This document shows positions 45,037 to 57,044 of a DNA stretch of 64,000 nucleotides, piece after piece. The DNA is taken from the NCBI GenBank assembly GCA_001632425.1, contig KV425564.1, positions 124,001 to 188,000 on the forward strand. Reading direction: 5' to 3'. Position 1 is the first letter of the stretch, and each line of letters begins with the position of its first letter. Source of the DNA: Neolentinus lepideus HHB14362 ss-1. Its lineage: Eukaryota; Basidiomycota; Agaricomycetes; Gloeophyllales; Gloeophyllaceae. The notes under the pieces were generated by a model. It had not been told where the DNA came from. It did no database searches and saw nothing but the letters and a program-made list of their open reading frames with translations. The position numbers were made by a program, and so were the translations under genes.

Positions 45037-48000
45037 CTAACCATGTGGAACATGTCCATTGTCAAGGTTTAGATCGCCAATTGTGAAAGGCATGTCAGGA
45101 TCGTAGCGGAATGCACCGGCATCAAAGGTCTGCCATAGACCGTCCTGTTCGTTCGCCACAGGGTACCCACTCGGGTTGTAGTTGCGGAGTAGGTCGAGTC
45201 CGCGGAAGGGAAGGCCCGACGCATCGAAAGTGGCAGATGAAGCAGACATACCGTTCATCCCCACAGAGAGCCCGTCGTAGTTTATGAAATTGTTCTGGGA
45301 ATTCGAGTTGCCCTGCCAACCATTGGAGGACTGGGAGCCTGACGGGAAGAAATTCAGCCCGTTGAGATCGTTGTTTCCGCCATTCCACTGCTCGACCGAC
45401 GGCTGGCTCATCGAGCTTGTGTTCATCCCGAAGTTGAAGTCGAAAGCATGCGGAGACTGAGGGAGTGGCACGCTCGTGGGAGACACAGGTGCGTTCATGG
45501 GACCAAAGCTCGTGCTAGTCATAATCCTGGGAGGGCTCCGCTCCTGTGGCACATCCACGACAGGCATGATGGGAGAAGGCAGACTATTCACAGACGCTGG
45601 CGAAGAATGGGGACTGAGGGTAGGCATGTGAGACTGCCCTGGGAAAGAACTCGACAAAGGCTGCATGTATTGATTAGAAGCCCTCTGGTCATGCGATCCG
45701 TCCGGCTCATCGTGGCCTCGCCGGCGGGACGTAGATCTTGCCCGATTATGTGCTGCATGACCAGAAAGTCAACACCCTGGACGATCCGGAATCTTTCAAT
45801 AGAACTCACCTGGTACCGGATATGGTGCCGCGTGGAAGGCTCGCCTGGGAGATTGATTCGAATCAGGCGAGAAAGCCCTCCGCGACCTATTGCGGATGAC
45901 ACTTTCTGTAAGGGACCTATCGGGGGGAGCCATTTGGTTGGAATGCCTGCGCCTAGTAGGGCCCACTGTAGGACCTAAGGCGGGCGACCTTGGTCCAGCG
46001 GCATTCTTAGCCGCTGAGGACTGGATGGCGCTGGTAGCCGTCTTGTAAAGATCACTCAGCAGCTCCTTGCATTTGCGTGCACCCGGCCACGAGCCCTCCC
46101 AGGACTCAATGGCGACCAAACAGCTCGACACTTCCTCCATGGCGGCATGTGACGCCTTGAGATCTGTCACATGCATTGCATAAAGCAAGATGATAACGGC
46201 AGAGCTGAACAAATGTTGAATGAAGAATGCGAGATGGTGAGAAGGGGGAACAACATTCTTAATAGACGGCGCCAGTCGGATACATGCGCGCGCCGATGAA
46301 ACGGCTCTTGCAGTAGACCGAGGCGCAATCGGCTGACCAGTCTTAACTGGCAGGAAGTTGCGATGGAGACTTGTCAAAATAGAGTAATAGTGGCTGCAAA
46401 GCACAGCGCCCATAGAGACCTGCTTCTCGTTCTGGGGACCAGACTTGAAGACGTTTGGCAGCTCGTCGCACCATCTAGTCAGATCTCGGTCGAGAGACTC
46501 CACAGCCCGCAGGACCTCCTGGCGCTTCTCCGGTTCGAGATGCTCCTTGCAAACGTCCGCGGAGTAAACTTCGCGGAGCACACGGCCCGCTATACTGTAT
46601 AACCCAGTCAAGGCAACGAACCCGGACACGAGGGATGGGCTAGTCTGGTTGATCTGGGCGCCCTGGAAATATTCCGGCAATTGCTCGTCGTCGTATTCCA
46701 CAGGGAGCTCCACGTCACAGTCGGCGTCTTCAACGCCAAGAGGCCGGCCGAGCGCAAGTGCCAGCATGCGATCAAGAGTATAGGCACCCCACCAGGTCTT
46801 CCTCCGAGTTTCCTTCTCGATGGGTGTCACTGTTAGCCTCCGCGGCGATCGCTGATAAGATACGATCAGTATGGAAGCAGACATATCAGGCTAAGCGCAC
46901 TCACGTGCAGGCCAAGATCTTGCGCTATTCGAACGGCTTGTCCAACAATAAGCCAGGCTTGTGGGAGGCAGTTGACAGAACACAGGAACGAGGAGAGTAA
47001 AAGGAAGCACTGAACGTGTGCCATCTGGATAGAGGCATGACTAATGTATTGTAATATCAGAGCTCTAGGAAATCGATGAGTCAAATCAGAATATTATGAC
47101 AAATAAGCAATTACCGTTCATAATAGATCATACCCATCCCCCCTCCTTCGGGTTTCTCCTCCGCGAGACGAGGATCATTGACAAGCTGAGCCGCGCATGC
47201 GAAGACTGCGAAGACCAACGAAATGAATCCTGTCTGGGTACGGTGCAGATTAATATCGGTTTTGTGGTTCATTAGGAACTCGTATTGTCGGAGGAATGTA
47301 GGTTTGTCGATGACTGGCAATAAGAAATGGAATTTGGTGAAATATGCATCGACCTGTGCTTGCGATAAACTTATGGTTCACGATATTGAGCCGCGCGACT
47401 TACAAGTTTGTCTGCGAGATCTCGTTCGGGATACTCAACGTCCTCTGGACTTGGAAGGGCACGGACCTTCCCAAAGTAAACGGAGGCAGGGAAATAGAGT
47501 TTGTTGGCACTGGGACCCGGCGCACGAGGATCCTCCTCCATGGGTGAGACACGGTGAAGAGGTGACGTTGTCAACGCACGGAACGACTGTATGAGCGACA
47601 TGGTCGAGGATCCTCCTATCCACCGCATGCTGCCATGCTCATCGAGGGCCAATTGTCCAAAAGACTCTGAGACATCGTCTTCCATCTTGACGGGCTGGGG
47701 CGACTGCGACTGAGACTTCTCGCTGCCATTGGGAGACCGAGAGCTATTCCACTCCCCTGATGAGGAGGGCTGAATTGGTCCTGGGAGCTCAAGGTTTGAT
47801 CTGGAAGTGTGCGAAGGCACCAGGCCAGAGAGCGCGGAGATATCCACACCCTCGATCTGACCCAGCTGGCCGATATGTTCTAGAACGGGCGTTACTTGGG
47901 TAAACAGGGTCTCCATGTGAAGAAGGCGCTGTTCGAGCTCCTGGACGTAGCTGACATGGATGACCAGTCAGCAACGTGGGGTAAAATGAGGATAGTCAGC

Positions 48001-48320
48001 GCTCACTGTCTGCTCAACGCTGCCCGATCCTTCGTTTGCAACCAGGTGCATTGCGAGCCCGACGACGCACACTGGGAGCAAGTAGGCTCGCAGCCATCAC
48101 ATTTAATCTTCTTGCGCCTTGATGAAACGTTACAGACCGTTTCGAGTCGAAAGACAGCTGATACGCACCTGCAGCTCTCGCAAGCTCGCCAGACCCTTCG
48201 TCTCTGCAATTGTAAGGGCTTCGAGCCAAGGTCCTGTGCCAATGCAGACTGGTCGTCAGGGCGTTTCTTCTTAGGATGGAGGGAGACGGGCTGGGCGTCG
48301 TCCTTGTCAGGGAGAGCCAT
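45037..48320 (-). CDS. Zn(II)2Cys6 fungal transcription factor (second in window)
   Basis: At least seven exons on the minus strand, start 48320. The zinc cluster crosses the first intron: CESC-RRKKIKC-DGCEPTC-SQC-ASSGSQC with all six cysteines. A coiled-coil dimer segment follows ('YVQELEQRLLHMETLF'). After a Ser/Pro-rich linker, the fungal-specific domain contains 'AYFTKFHFLLPVIDKPTFLR', 'SLVFAVFACAAQLVNDPRL', 'AWLIVGQAVRIAQDLGLH', 'EKETRRKTWWGAYTLDRML', 'ALGRPLGVEDADCDVELP'. The C-terminal 280 residues are Ser/Asn/Gly/Pro-rich and likely activate transcription. The overall architecture (cluster, coiled coil, 'RRKTWWGAYTLDR') resembles regulators of carbon use, but no target is assigned. 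Its upstream region is long (1.5 kb) and holds a repeated CTGCCT motif. Confidence 0.88.
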
Positions 48321-49789
48321 AGGGACGGGGCGAAAGTTGGCGGCAGGGATAGGCAGAGGCGGGCAATAAGTAAGCGGTGAGATCGGGCAGGAGATCGCAC
48401 GCGATCCCGACCACGTGCCGGAGATACAACGGTCGGAAGCAACGCCGGGCTTCTCTCACTTGAGCGGAGGATGGACTTGAAGTCACTTGAAGCTGGCAGG
48501 CAGTGTCCGAGATTCAGGTTACCCCAAGCAACTTGCCTTTAACTGCCTCTAATTGCCTTTGCTGTCTTGAACTGCCTTTCAATCCAAACCCATCCTCGCC
48601 TCGTGCTTGTCCCCGTTGCTGCATTGATTTCCGTGCGCAGAGGCGGTGGCACTGCCCCCCATGCACACACATCGGTCCGAATATGTCCTCATTGCACTCC
48701 CTTTCAGCCTGCCCATGGACAATAATAACAATCCGAGTAAGTCCGTTTCCAACTCCCTTCGATGCCCACTGACTTTCGCGCAATAGACTGCAGGTGCCCT
48801 AAATTAACTGCCTCCGCTTTGTCAAACTCTCTTATTGAACTCTCTTGCTTGGCGATTAACAACAGGAACGCGCCGCAGTCACTATCATATCGCACGGCCC
48901 TGGGCGCACGATTAATCTTGTCGTAACAAGCCCAACCATCTCTCTCCAGCCCGTCCAGAGCCGACGATTAACCAATTGTCGATCGCCCGGAAGCTTCATA
49001 TCCGATGCTATGTTATTACTCTTCCGCTCCGATCCTTCGTTCGCTGCTACGATAACTTTGGCCCAGGGCGGCAGATAGCATCACCTGGCCTTCTCCATTA
49101 ACGCTTTGGGACAGCAATCGCCGTGCTTCCCCAGCTATCTTCTAGCGATTCGCACATCCCCGAAGGCACCGTCCCAGTACGCCTTCTGCTAGACCTACTT
49201 GGGATCTTCTCAAGCACACACCCGTTTCGCTTCCCCCACTTGAGGAAGGATCGCCAATACGAATATCGATATCACAACTCATCGATTGGGGTATGGTAGC
49301 CGGACGCGCATGGGAGTTTTCTGTGCCGGCCGCTTCTACATCTGTCCAACGGCATCGGGATGCAACAGCACGGTGAAGGTCGTGGGGCCGCTTTTCGTAA
49401 AAGATGTAGCAGCAACTCGGGAAATCCTCAGGAGTACCCGTTTGACGTACCCTGTATACCACCACCATGTGGGGGTTCAAGCTGCGTGGCCTGTGAATCG
49501 AATGCAGGCTGCATTATCATATACTAGATTGTCTTGGTAGCTCACCAGCGCATATTCGACCTCGCTGCGTTTTGCGTCTTGTAACATGTTCAACTCACTC
49601 TGACACGAACTTCTGGAAACGCAAGTGGCATGGCCTTCCAAGCAATCAAATGCAGTGCACAGCCACGATTCCGTATTTGGCGCTGTTAGCCGGGCCACGT
49701 GGACGCGCGTCATTTTGGGCACGGTGTTTTCTGTCAGACTCTGGCCTCCATTGCATCCAGTTCTCATTTAGCTGTCAAGCGTCCAGACT
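48321..49789. promoter_or_regulatory. long divergent promoter region between zinc-cluster gene and PAB2
   Basis: About 1.47 kb between two start codons on opposite strands. Open frames inside (for example 49142-49480 minus, 49572-49823 plus) have no family features. A cluster of (A)A(C/T)TGCCT motifs lies near the zinc-cluster gene (48532-48580). The length suggests complex regulation or a long 5' UTR of the transcription factor. Confidence 0.5.
48532..48580 (+). repeat. cluster of A(C/T)TGCCTTT motifs
   Basis: Four near-identical copies within 49 bases: CTTGCCTTT, AACTGCCTCT, AATTGCCTTT and AACTGCCTTT, about 210-260 bp upstream of the zinc-cluster start codon. A further AACTGCCTC occurs at about 48807. 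Just before it, ACTTGAAG is repeated (48475-48494). Binding-site clusters in the promoter of a regulator are often autoregulatory. Confidence 0.5.
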
Positions 49790-50691
49790 ATGGCCGACGA
49801 TGCTGCCACTGACACGCACATGAATGGTGATCAGACCATAAACGACGATGAGGAAGCCGAGTCCAAGGTGCGTTTGACTTGGCCCGCTAGTAGGCAGAAT
49901 GGAACTGAAGCGGTGTGGTGGCGTAGGAAATCCAACTCATGAAGCAGCGAGTGGAGGAGATGGAGAGGGAGGCGAAAAAGCTGCGAGAGTTACAGGCGGC
50001 TGCAGAGAAGGCCGCGGCGGGCTCGGAAGGAGAGGGTGGGGAAGGTGTGTCAATGGAGACGGAGGATGACAAGGCCGCTGCTGACAGCAAGAGTGTCTAT
50101 GTCGGCAACGTGAGTTGACTCAGTTGCGCTGGGCTGGCAAGTCTGTCTCATATGTTTCTCTGGTCGTCCTGCCGTGCCTGGGTTCGATTAGGTTGATTAT
50201 GGATCAACACCGGAAGAAATTCAACAACATTTCCAGGCGTGTGGGGTCATTAACCGTGTTACCATTCTCTGCGACAAATTCACAGGGCACCCCAAAGGGT
50301 CTGTTTCCAAACATAACTTCTCCCCGTTCCTTCATCCTTACGTGGCCATATACAACATAGGTATGCATATGTGGAGTTTTCGGAGCCCGAGCATGTAGAC
50401 GCCGCGTTAGCGCTGGACAATTCTCTCTTTCGAGGTCGCCTGATTAAGGTTCGCTGCCCATTTGTCCTTCCGCGGGGATCGGGTCTGACACGAATATGTG
50501 TAGGTGACAGCAAAACGGACCAATATCCCTGGTTTCAACCGTGGGCGGGGAAGAGGTTACAGAGGTGGCTACAGAGGTGGATCTCGTGGCTACAGTCCAT
50601 ACGGAAGGGCCCGAGGGAGGTGAGTCTCGCGAGTTTGGCCCTTATCCCCAGTTTGATGTATGCATGCAGGGCAAGAGGGCGGGGTTTCTAG
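49790..50691 (+). CDS. PAB2: nuclear poly(A)-binding protein Pab2/PABPN1
   Basis: Six exons: 49790-49867, 49927-50109, 50192-50298, 50361-50448, 50504-50619, 50670-50691 (594 nt, 197 aa). Order: acidic N-terminus; coiled coil ('[18 protein letters not shown]'); one RRM with '[20 protein letters not shown]' (RNP2), '[19 protein letters not shown]', '[19 protein letters not shown]' (RNP1) and '[18 protein letters not shown]'; then an Arg/Gly-rich tail ending 'RARGRGF'. This is the exact layout of PABPN1/Pab2. It binds poly(A) in the nucleus, controls tail length and helps RNA surveillance; RG tails are normally arginine-methylated. The last exon codes only seven residues, so the stop at 50689-50691 depends on the 50620-50669 intron. 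Confidence 0.93.
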
Positions 50692-50831
50692 CTGGCCGGT
50701 CTGGACTTTTGCACCTTCGTATCACCTCCCCACCGACTTTGTAATCTCCTGCATCTTGTTTCTGTCCCTATTTGCTACGTATCTCACCGTTGCGGTTGCC
50801 TTAGAAGACCGGGATGATTGACCGCAGCACC

Positions 50832-51180
50832 ATGTCTCAGGATATCGATCATGTGTTGCTCAATCTGTTACGTCTCCTCCCCCAGCTGCTCGATCAGGCT
50901 CTATTACAGGCTCTAGGTAACTTTTATCTGCGCTCGCATGTATAGCCATCGCAAGCGCTGCGGTGGCACGAGTAATCAGGGCCGTCAGTCTCTTTGCGTC
51001 CTTCTCCACCCCGGCACTGTGGTCAAACATTGGATATTGCCCCGCTTGCCTGCGTTAACTCCGCATTCAATAAGTAGTCTCACGTCTCGCAGGGGAATCC
51101 CAATCCCCGGCGCAGATGTCTACCCAGAGGGGGCACGTATACATGTTGACGTGCTGAGGAAGGAGATTAAAAAAAACTAA
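50832..51180 (+). CDS. possible small gene of unknown function, structure uncertain
   Basis: From the ATG at 50832 a clean frame reads 'MSQDIDHVLLNLLRLLPQLL' and 'DQALLQAL', followed by a GTAAC donor at 50917. Downstream, 'AIASAAVARVIRAVSLFASF' and 'YPEGARIHVDVLRKEIKKN' plus stop (51180) also look protein-like, but joining the first two would need a 29-nt intron, too short to be safe. Either the intron is different or these are chance frames. No family is recognised. Confidence 0.3.
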
Positions 51181-51217
51181 GACTTCACGAAATTAGATCA
51201 TTGAACGGGCATACCTT

Positions 51218-51757
51218 TCACGCTTTGATACCCCCTGCAATAGCAGTCATCTTCTCTGGTGAATGCCTGAGATAGAACAACTTGGCTCTGCGCGTGCGCC
51301 TGCCCGCTCTGCCTCCACCGTCGCCCGGCTTCTTCACAACCTTGATGTTTGTCAGGTGCGGCGAGTTGACGAAAAATTGCATTTCCACGCCGGTCCGCTG
51401 GACGACGTTACGGACGACAAAAGATGTATCGGGTCCGCGTCTCCGTATCGAGAGCACGACGCCTGAAAATGTGTTGGGTGCGTGCGCGGTGGTGACTGTC
51501 ACGACTGAGCCGGGCTGAAGGCGGTCTGGATGGCGCTTGGAGAAGAGAGTTTGTATCCATTGTTGTTTCTCCGAAGGGACGAGCGCGCTCTGCAGGTAGG
51601 GCATTAGACCCTTGCCCTTCTGCAAAGATTCCAAGATAGGCTGGTCTATTGTCGACGCAGGGCGAACGAAAGCGATTTTTGAGAATGGATAGGGCGTCGC
51701 CGACGCAGCGGCGGTCGACATTGACCTCGCCAGCGCCGAAAGGCGACTGGTGAACAT
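51218..51757 (-). CDS. mitochondrial large-subunit ribosomal protein bL19m
   Basis: A single exon on the minus strand, 179 aa. It starts with a typical presequence ('MFTSRLSALARSMSTAAASA') and has the bL19 barrel: 'HPDRLQPGSVVTVTT', 'NTFSGVVLSIRRRGPDTSF', 'VVRNVVQRTGVEMQFFVNSP', 'NIKVVKKPG' and 'GRRTRRAKLFYLRH'. bL19 sits at the subunit interface of the ribosome; the yeast form is Img1. The basic C-terminus is as in other fungal bL19m proteins. It is one of the very few intron-free genes in the window. Its start is 154 bp from that of the BAR-domain gene on the other strand. Confidence 0.93.
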   Translation of the reverse strand: MFTSRLSALARSMSTAAASATPYPFSKIAFVRPASTIDQPILESLQKGKGLMPYLQSALVPSEKQQWIQTLFSKRHPDRLQPGSVVTVTTAHAPNTFSGVVLSIRRRGPDTSFVVRNVVQRTGVEMQFFVNSPHLTNIKVVKKPGDGGGRAGRRTRRAKLFYLRHSPEKMTAIAGGIKA

Positions 51758-51911
51758 GGTGAGCGGACTGCAGCGAAGCGTATAGTACTTGTTCGCCAAA
51801 TTACGCCGGCAGCAATAGTAGCACGTGGCGTGTACCGCTGCGCTTCCTGAGCCAAGGCACAAGCGACCGATACTGTATCTGTCCGTCCACCTCCGGTCTT
51901 TCTGCGCAAAC
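51758..51911. promoter_or_regulatory. shared promoter region of bL19m and Ivy1-like genes
   Basis: 154 bp between start codons on opposite strands. No TATA box is obvious; shared use is inferred from spacing. Confidence 0.45.
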
Positions 51912-53644
51912 ATGCCTCGGCCTCGTTCCCTACGGTCCCTCGCCATATCAACCGATACGAAGCAGAATACCCCTAAAGGACCGCCTTCACCTACCTTCTC
52001 TGATGCGACGAATGCTTCTGCCATGAACTTCGGGTTGGATGGGCCAGAGAAGATCATTACTAGGGCGAACTTGAGGGCGAGCATTCTGGCATACGAGAAC
52101 GTGAGTCACCTTGCTGTCCTACCGAGAAGTATCTTACGCGTGGTGGCTTCATGATTAGCTTATGAATACGTGCGCCAACTACCGGTCGACACTCCTAACT
52201 ATGGCTGGTGCGACAGCAGCGTTTGCAGACGCCATGGAGGCTTGCGCTGCGTATGTACTTAAAGTTGCCTATACAGTTCGAGGGCTCAATGTCATCTATT
52301 TAGACTCAAGGGGCCAAGGTATGAAGCAGGAACGAGGTTTCAAGCGGCGTCGGGACTACATCATCTTGTCGCGAATCATTGGCATGTCTTGGTATGTACG
52401 ATACACTATTCTATTCAGGAGGCTGCTTGGAATTGAATGGGAAGGGGATCGTAGGCTGGCACGATTGGCGAGAAGTTCGAAAAGCCCCTCCGGCAGCACC
52501 TGGAAGATTATCGGAATATCGTTGCAGTAAGTAATCTTCGTCTCACTCCGAGACTCCTGACATATCTTTTTGAAGGAACGCTCGGCTTCTTATGAGAAAG
52601 TCCTCCATGAAAAGAGCAGGATTATCAGGGAAACTGAGATGTCCAATATGAATAAGAAGGGCAGAAGTTCGTATGTTCTGTGCAGCATGTTTTCACACTG
52701 GATTAATTTCGCTCCAAGATCTTCAATCGTTCAGAGAAGCCCTGACTGTGCTTCAGAGACAGGTGGACGAGCTGGATGAATTGAAGGCCCAGCATTACCA
52801 AGAAGTAATGGAACATGAAGAAGAGGTCTGGGACGTTGTACAAGGAAAGGTCTCCCTGGTCGTGCGTTCCACCATGGATGTTTTTGACAGATTCACATCA
52901 AAGGCGTATGTGAAATCAGTACACTGTGCATAGCCATACTCATGGGGTGTTCACAGATCTGACCCGGTCATCGAACCCATGCTGCAATCAGTGCCGGATC
53001 CGTTCGACTCATACGGGCCCCCAACTGCTGAGGACCAAATATTCAGTATATTGCCACCTCTGTCAATACTAACGACTGCGCCCCCGTCGGCATCGCCCAG
53101 TCCGATGATGACAACACCGGATATTGATCACGGTATGCCCACGCCGTCAACATCCTGGACGCAGAACGGTGGCATGTATGGCAGCACTGCTGCTCCGTGG
53201 GGGGACTACACGTCACCTGCGTCTCCACCGTCCTCACCACCACGCTCAGTGTCTCCGCCATCTGCCGTACCCAGACGACAATCATATCCGTTTCCCACCT
53301 CGCCTGGTCATCACCCACGGAGATCGGAATCGTCAAGGCTGCGCTCGGTCCTCTCCGCTGTCGAAGAGTCCTCGCATCGGAATGGGGCGAGCGAGTCGTC
53401 TGATCGTTCGGACGATTCTGATAAAACAGCGACGTCTTCGAATCTTGACAGGGAGCGCGAGCAGGATAGCGGATGGGGGCAGACCGCTTTCGAACAACCA
53501 GCGTTGAACCACCTCACGAGTAATGACCTTACGCCCCGCAATTCTTCGTTCTTCCCTACGCCTTCTACTCCGACGCAAGACATACCCCCTGACCGCAGCC
53601 CAACACCACGCATTGAGGATTATGCTGGCATAGCTGTATCATAG
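51912..53644 (+). CDS. Ivy1-like BAR-domain phospholipid-binding protein
   Basis: Seven exons: 51912-52100, 52159-52250, 52304-52391, 52455-52526, 52576-52666, 52719-52905, 52957-53644 (1407 nt, 468 aa). The helical part reads 'PEKIITRANLRASILAYEN', 'YRSTLLTMAGATAAFADAME', 'GLHHLVANHWHVLAGTIG', 'EKFEKPLRQHLEDYRNIVA', 'SFREALTVLQRQVDELDELK' and 'HEEEVWDVVQGKVSLVVRS'. This order matches the I-BAR-like domain of yeast Ivy1, which binds Vps33, the Rab Ypt7 and PI3P on the vacuole membrane. The last exon codes a disordered Ser/Pro-rich tail with many SP sites, so phospho-regulation is plausible. Two introns have to be placed by phase; all junctions are consistent. Confidence 0.8.
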
Positions 53645-53765
53645 TTCCTTCCTACTGTATTACCTATTCATATTACTGTGGACTCCTGGCCATACTTTGC
53701 GCGTCGTTGCTTCTTAGTATCTATTTTTCATCCATTCCGTTCTAGCCCAATTCGACGATTACCAG

Positions 53766-56618
53766 TTACCGCGGCTGAATACTATATTGATGAAGTACTT
53801 CCTTCGGTACGGGTGCAGGGCTCTTGAAGAGCATGTCCGTCCCAGATCCGGTCTTCGGGAACGCTATTACATCCCGGATAGATTGCGTCTTGCACAAAAT
53901 AGCCATCAGCCTATCGAAGCCTAGACGATTGCGCCGATAACGATCAGTGTGGGCAGCTCGGGCTTAGCGGAGGAAAGTGTACATGCCTAGTGCCATACCG
54001 CCGTGGGGTGGTGCTCCGCACTTGAGCGCATGCAGCAAGTGATCAAACGAGGCTTGCTCAGTGGCATCCAGCTGAGCATGTTCGCAGCAAATTTGCAAAC
54101 CATGAGGGAATCCTGCGGATCGATACGGGGGAAGCTAAGGCTTACCTGTAGGATATTGGAGAATATGTATTCTTGCATGGCTGGGTCGTGGACTCTGACT
54201 GAGCCGCCACCGATCTCCACTCCGTCGAGGACTAGGTCGTAGTGCTGCCCGCGAACCTACCGAGAGAACTCATACAAATGACACAGATGTGTCCAGACAA
54301 TGACTCACTGATTCAATCTGGCCATCGTACATAGCTCGGACGTCTTGCCACATCGGAGCCGTGAACGGGTGATGAGAGCTGCTCCAGCGACCGTGGGCTA
54401 GAAACTCCTTGTCTTCATCTGCCCGAGTGAATAGCGGAAACTCGGTGACCCATAAGAAGTTCGGTTCGCCCGTTGGGGTATATTCCCCTGCAAGAGCATG
54501 TGTCTCGAACCGCGAGAGCCTCACGACTGAAGGAAGAGTTCCTCACCTCGGTCTCTTGCGAGTTCTGCTATGGCAAGGCGTATTCGGCCCAGGGCGGTGG
54601 AACCTCCCTGCCATTATTGACCATGTTAAGATGAGGTATAAGGTTGTAGAGTGATGAAAAACATGCCTCGGGGGCTCTTCGTCTTCGTGAAAGCCAAATT
54701 ACATCACCCACGCGGAGACGGAGCGCGTCGTTGACGACGCTATCTTGATCCGTTACTGAAGTCTGCAACCCGCTCAAGATTTTGCTACCGGACTGCCACG
54801 ATGAGTGGTTCTCCTCCTTGATCAGAATTCGTTCCTGCGAGGACTTAAGTAAGAATTGAAGCTTGCCGGGCGTCACACGTCACGATTGATAGTAGACCAC
54901 GTACGATTATCGCTTTCTGTCGATTGTCGAAGTCAAGCTTCCGCGCGGCATACAGGAAAGGAGAATCTTCGCTGCTCCGAGCTATCAGACATTCCACGAT
55001 GCTGTCCTCCCGGTCAAGATGTGTGGAATATCCTTCTGGTAACAGACGGGTTATATCTGAAATCTACACGGCCATGAACATCTTGCGTAGACCCTGAACT
55101 CCTCAATCGCTGACCTCGAGTCCGAATCGCAAGTCAGGTTTGTCTGACCCAAACTAGAAGACGGTATACTCCTAGTGAGAACAGCCGGTATGATTGGAGG
55201 TAATCTACTTACGCGAGACATCGCTTCGTGGTAAGTCATAACCCTGAATTTATCTGGAAGTGTGACCCCTTCAACTTCCTGCCAGATTTTCTTCACCATT
55301 TTCTCGACCACATCACGAACTTCCTGGCCTCCTATGCGCCATGGGTCGCTGGGATCCTGGTCCACCGGTCCCCAAGAAACGAAGGCCATCTCCAGATCAA
55401 TTTGCGTGAACTCGGGTTGCCTATCCTTCCGGCCGTCCTCGTCTCGGAAACATTTGGCTATCTGGAAGTACCTATCTACTCCACCAGAGCAGATCAAAAG
55501 CTGTTTTGGTTGCTGAGGAGACTGGGTGAGAGCATAGAACTGCGGTTCTCGCGCGTCGCCGCCCGAGGTGGACAGCCGAGTCGGCACTAGGAATTCTCGC
55601 GCACCTTCCGGCGTCGACTTCAGCAGTATAGGTGTCTCTACTTCAGTAAAATCTATAAAGGGATAGCAGCGAAAGTGAGGATCTACGGTGAGCGACGGAG
55701 CATGCGGGCTTCCACTAAATTATCGCACCTTCCTCGTGCAGGAGGCTCCGCACTATGTGCGCGACCCGGCTCCTCTTCTTCAGATTACTCGACAAGACAG
55801 GCCGTCGGAGATCGAGGTACCTATATCGAGCCCTGAGATCGTCATTTGCCTATATAAATAGTCAGTTGATTGAGGCGTAGCCGAGCAGACCAGTGCGAAC
55901 CAGATGCTTCTCGTCGGAGGGCATGAACGGGAGGTTCTCGCTAGCAGCATTCAAGAGCAGAAACCTGTCTACAATGACTTCCACCTGCCCCGTCGGGTCC
56001 TAGTTACGCTTTCAAGTTGTGTTCAAGTAATAGAATCCGCTGTGTAAGCCCTACAGGTCGCCGTGACTTCTCCGGCCTCAATCGGACTTGGCCTTCAATG
56101 AGGACAATTGACTCCGGTGATACACTGCATAGGCCATTGAACACATCCTCTGACGAGTGTTCCCTTGAGAGGAGCAACTGTGTTGTACCATGAGAGTCCT
56201 TGATAGGAACAAACAGAACGTTTTTGACTAGACTAGTTCTCTGCAGTTCAGTTAGCCGTCATGAGACATGAGTACTAGACTGTTACCGCGCAGGCTGTAC
56301 CCAACCAGACAGAACAACACGGTTCCCTGCGTCTTCTGACGTCAAGGAACCACAGGTATGCGTCCTCTTCGGAAATGGGGCTGAGATAGCAGAGACATAC
56401 GGTGGTCAGAGTGGATGTTTAGAGCCGAGAGACACGAGGAGCCAGTGTATACCAGAATGCGAGACCCCACGTAAAGCTCTGAAATAGGGCGAAGCCGAAC
56501 AGTTGCCTAGAGGTTGGATACTCGACCGCAGTGCTCCCGAGCGTATCGTAATATAAGAGACTGTTGACTTGTAGCCGACAGCGCGTGAACAGAGAGTCCT
56601 AGAGGCCCATCTTGACAT
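53766..56618 (-). CDS. MSD1: mitochondrial aspartyl-tRNA synthetase (class II, bacterial type)
   Basis: About ten exons on the minus strand. The stop is at 53766-53768; the most upstream plausible start is 56618 ('[17 protein letters not shown]', presequence-like). An N-terminal OB-fold anticodon domain begins '[19 protein letters not shown]' and '[11 protein letters not shown]'. The class II core has '[20 protein letters not shown]', motif 2 '[17 protein letters not shown]', '[13 protein letters not shown]', the GAD-insert end '[11 protein letters not shown]', 'HHPFTAP', '[19 protein letters not shown]' and motif 3 '[10 protein letters not shown]'. The C-terminus '[18 protein letters not shown]' is typical of bacterial/mitochondrial AspRS. 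It charges mitochondrial tRNA-Asp. Exon edges in the middle of the gene are only roughly placed. Confidence 0.88.
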
Positions 56619-57044
56619 GGCCAGTGCGTAGAACGAGAGCTCGCAATAGCGGCTGCACCGAGCTTAGTGCCGATAGCAGCGCCACGTGGAGGCCAGACTT
56701 GCCACGTGTCCGGTTCCGACTTGATTACGTAAGCTTGTATTTCCGGATATGGGTCGTTCTCAGGTGTAACGTTTTGTAAGTGGGAGACGGCGATACATTG
56801 ATATTTCAGTTGTGCTGATCCCAGGCGGCCTCATGCTGTGTCGCAGTGCTGGCCTTTCATAAACAGCGACTCGTCATGTACTATTTATTCGCTGCATCCG
56901 CTTCCCTTCTTCGCCTTTCCTGAGCTTTCGTTCCAGGGCCTTCACACGTCTAATTGCCTGCTTTCTAGGCCGTTGATCTCCCATAAATACTCCCGCTCCT
57001 CATCATTCAGAATAAAAGCCGCGTCCATCGTCAGTTCGCATCCA
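56619..57044. promoter_or_regulatory. divergent promoter region between AspRS and F-box genes
   Basis: 426 bases between start codons on opposite strands. A frame open from 56838 runs into the F-box gene but its upstream part has no family features. AATAAAAGCC at about 57011 lies 34 bp before the F-box start and is probably not a TATA box. Confidence 0.4.

Noticed and set aside
49142..49823. open frames in the PAB2 upstream region
   Set aside because: Short overlapping frames on both strands without family features; best read as promoter or UTR.
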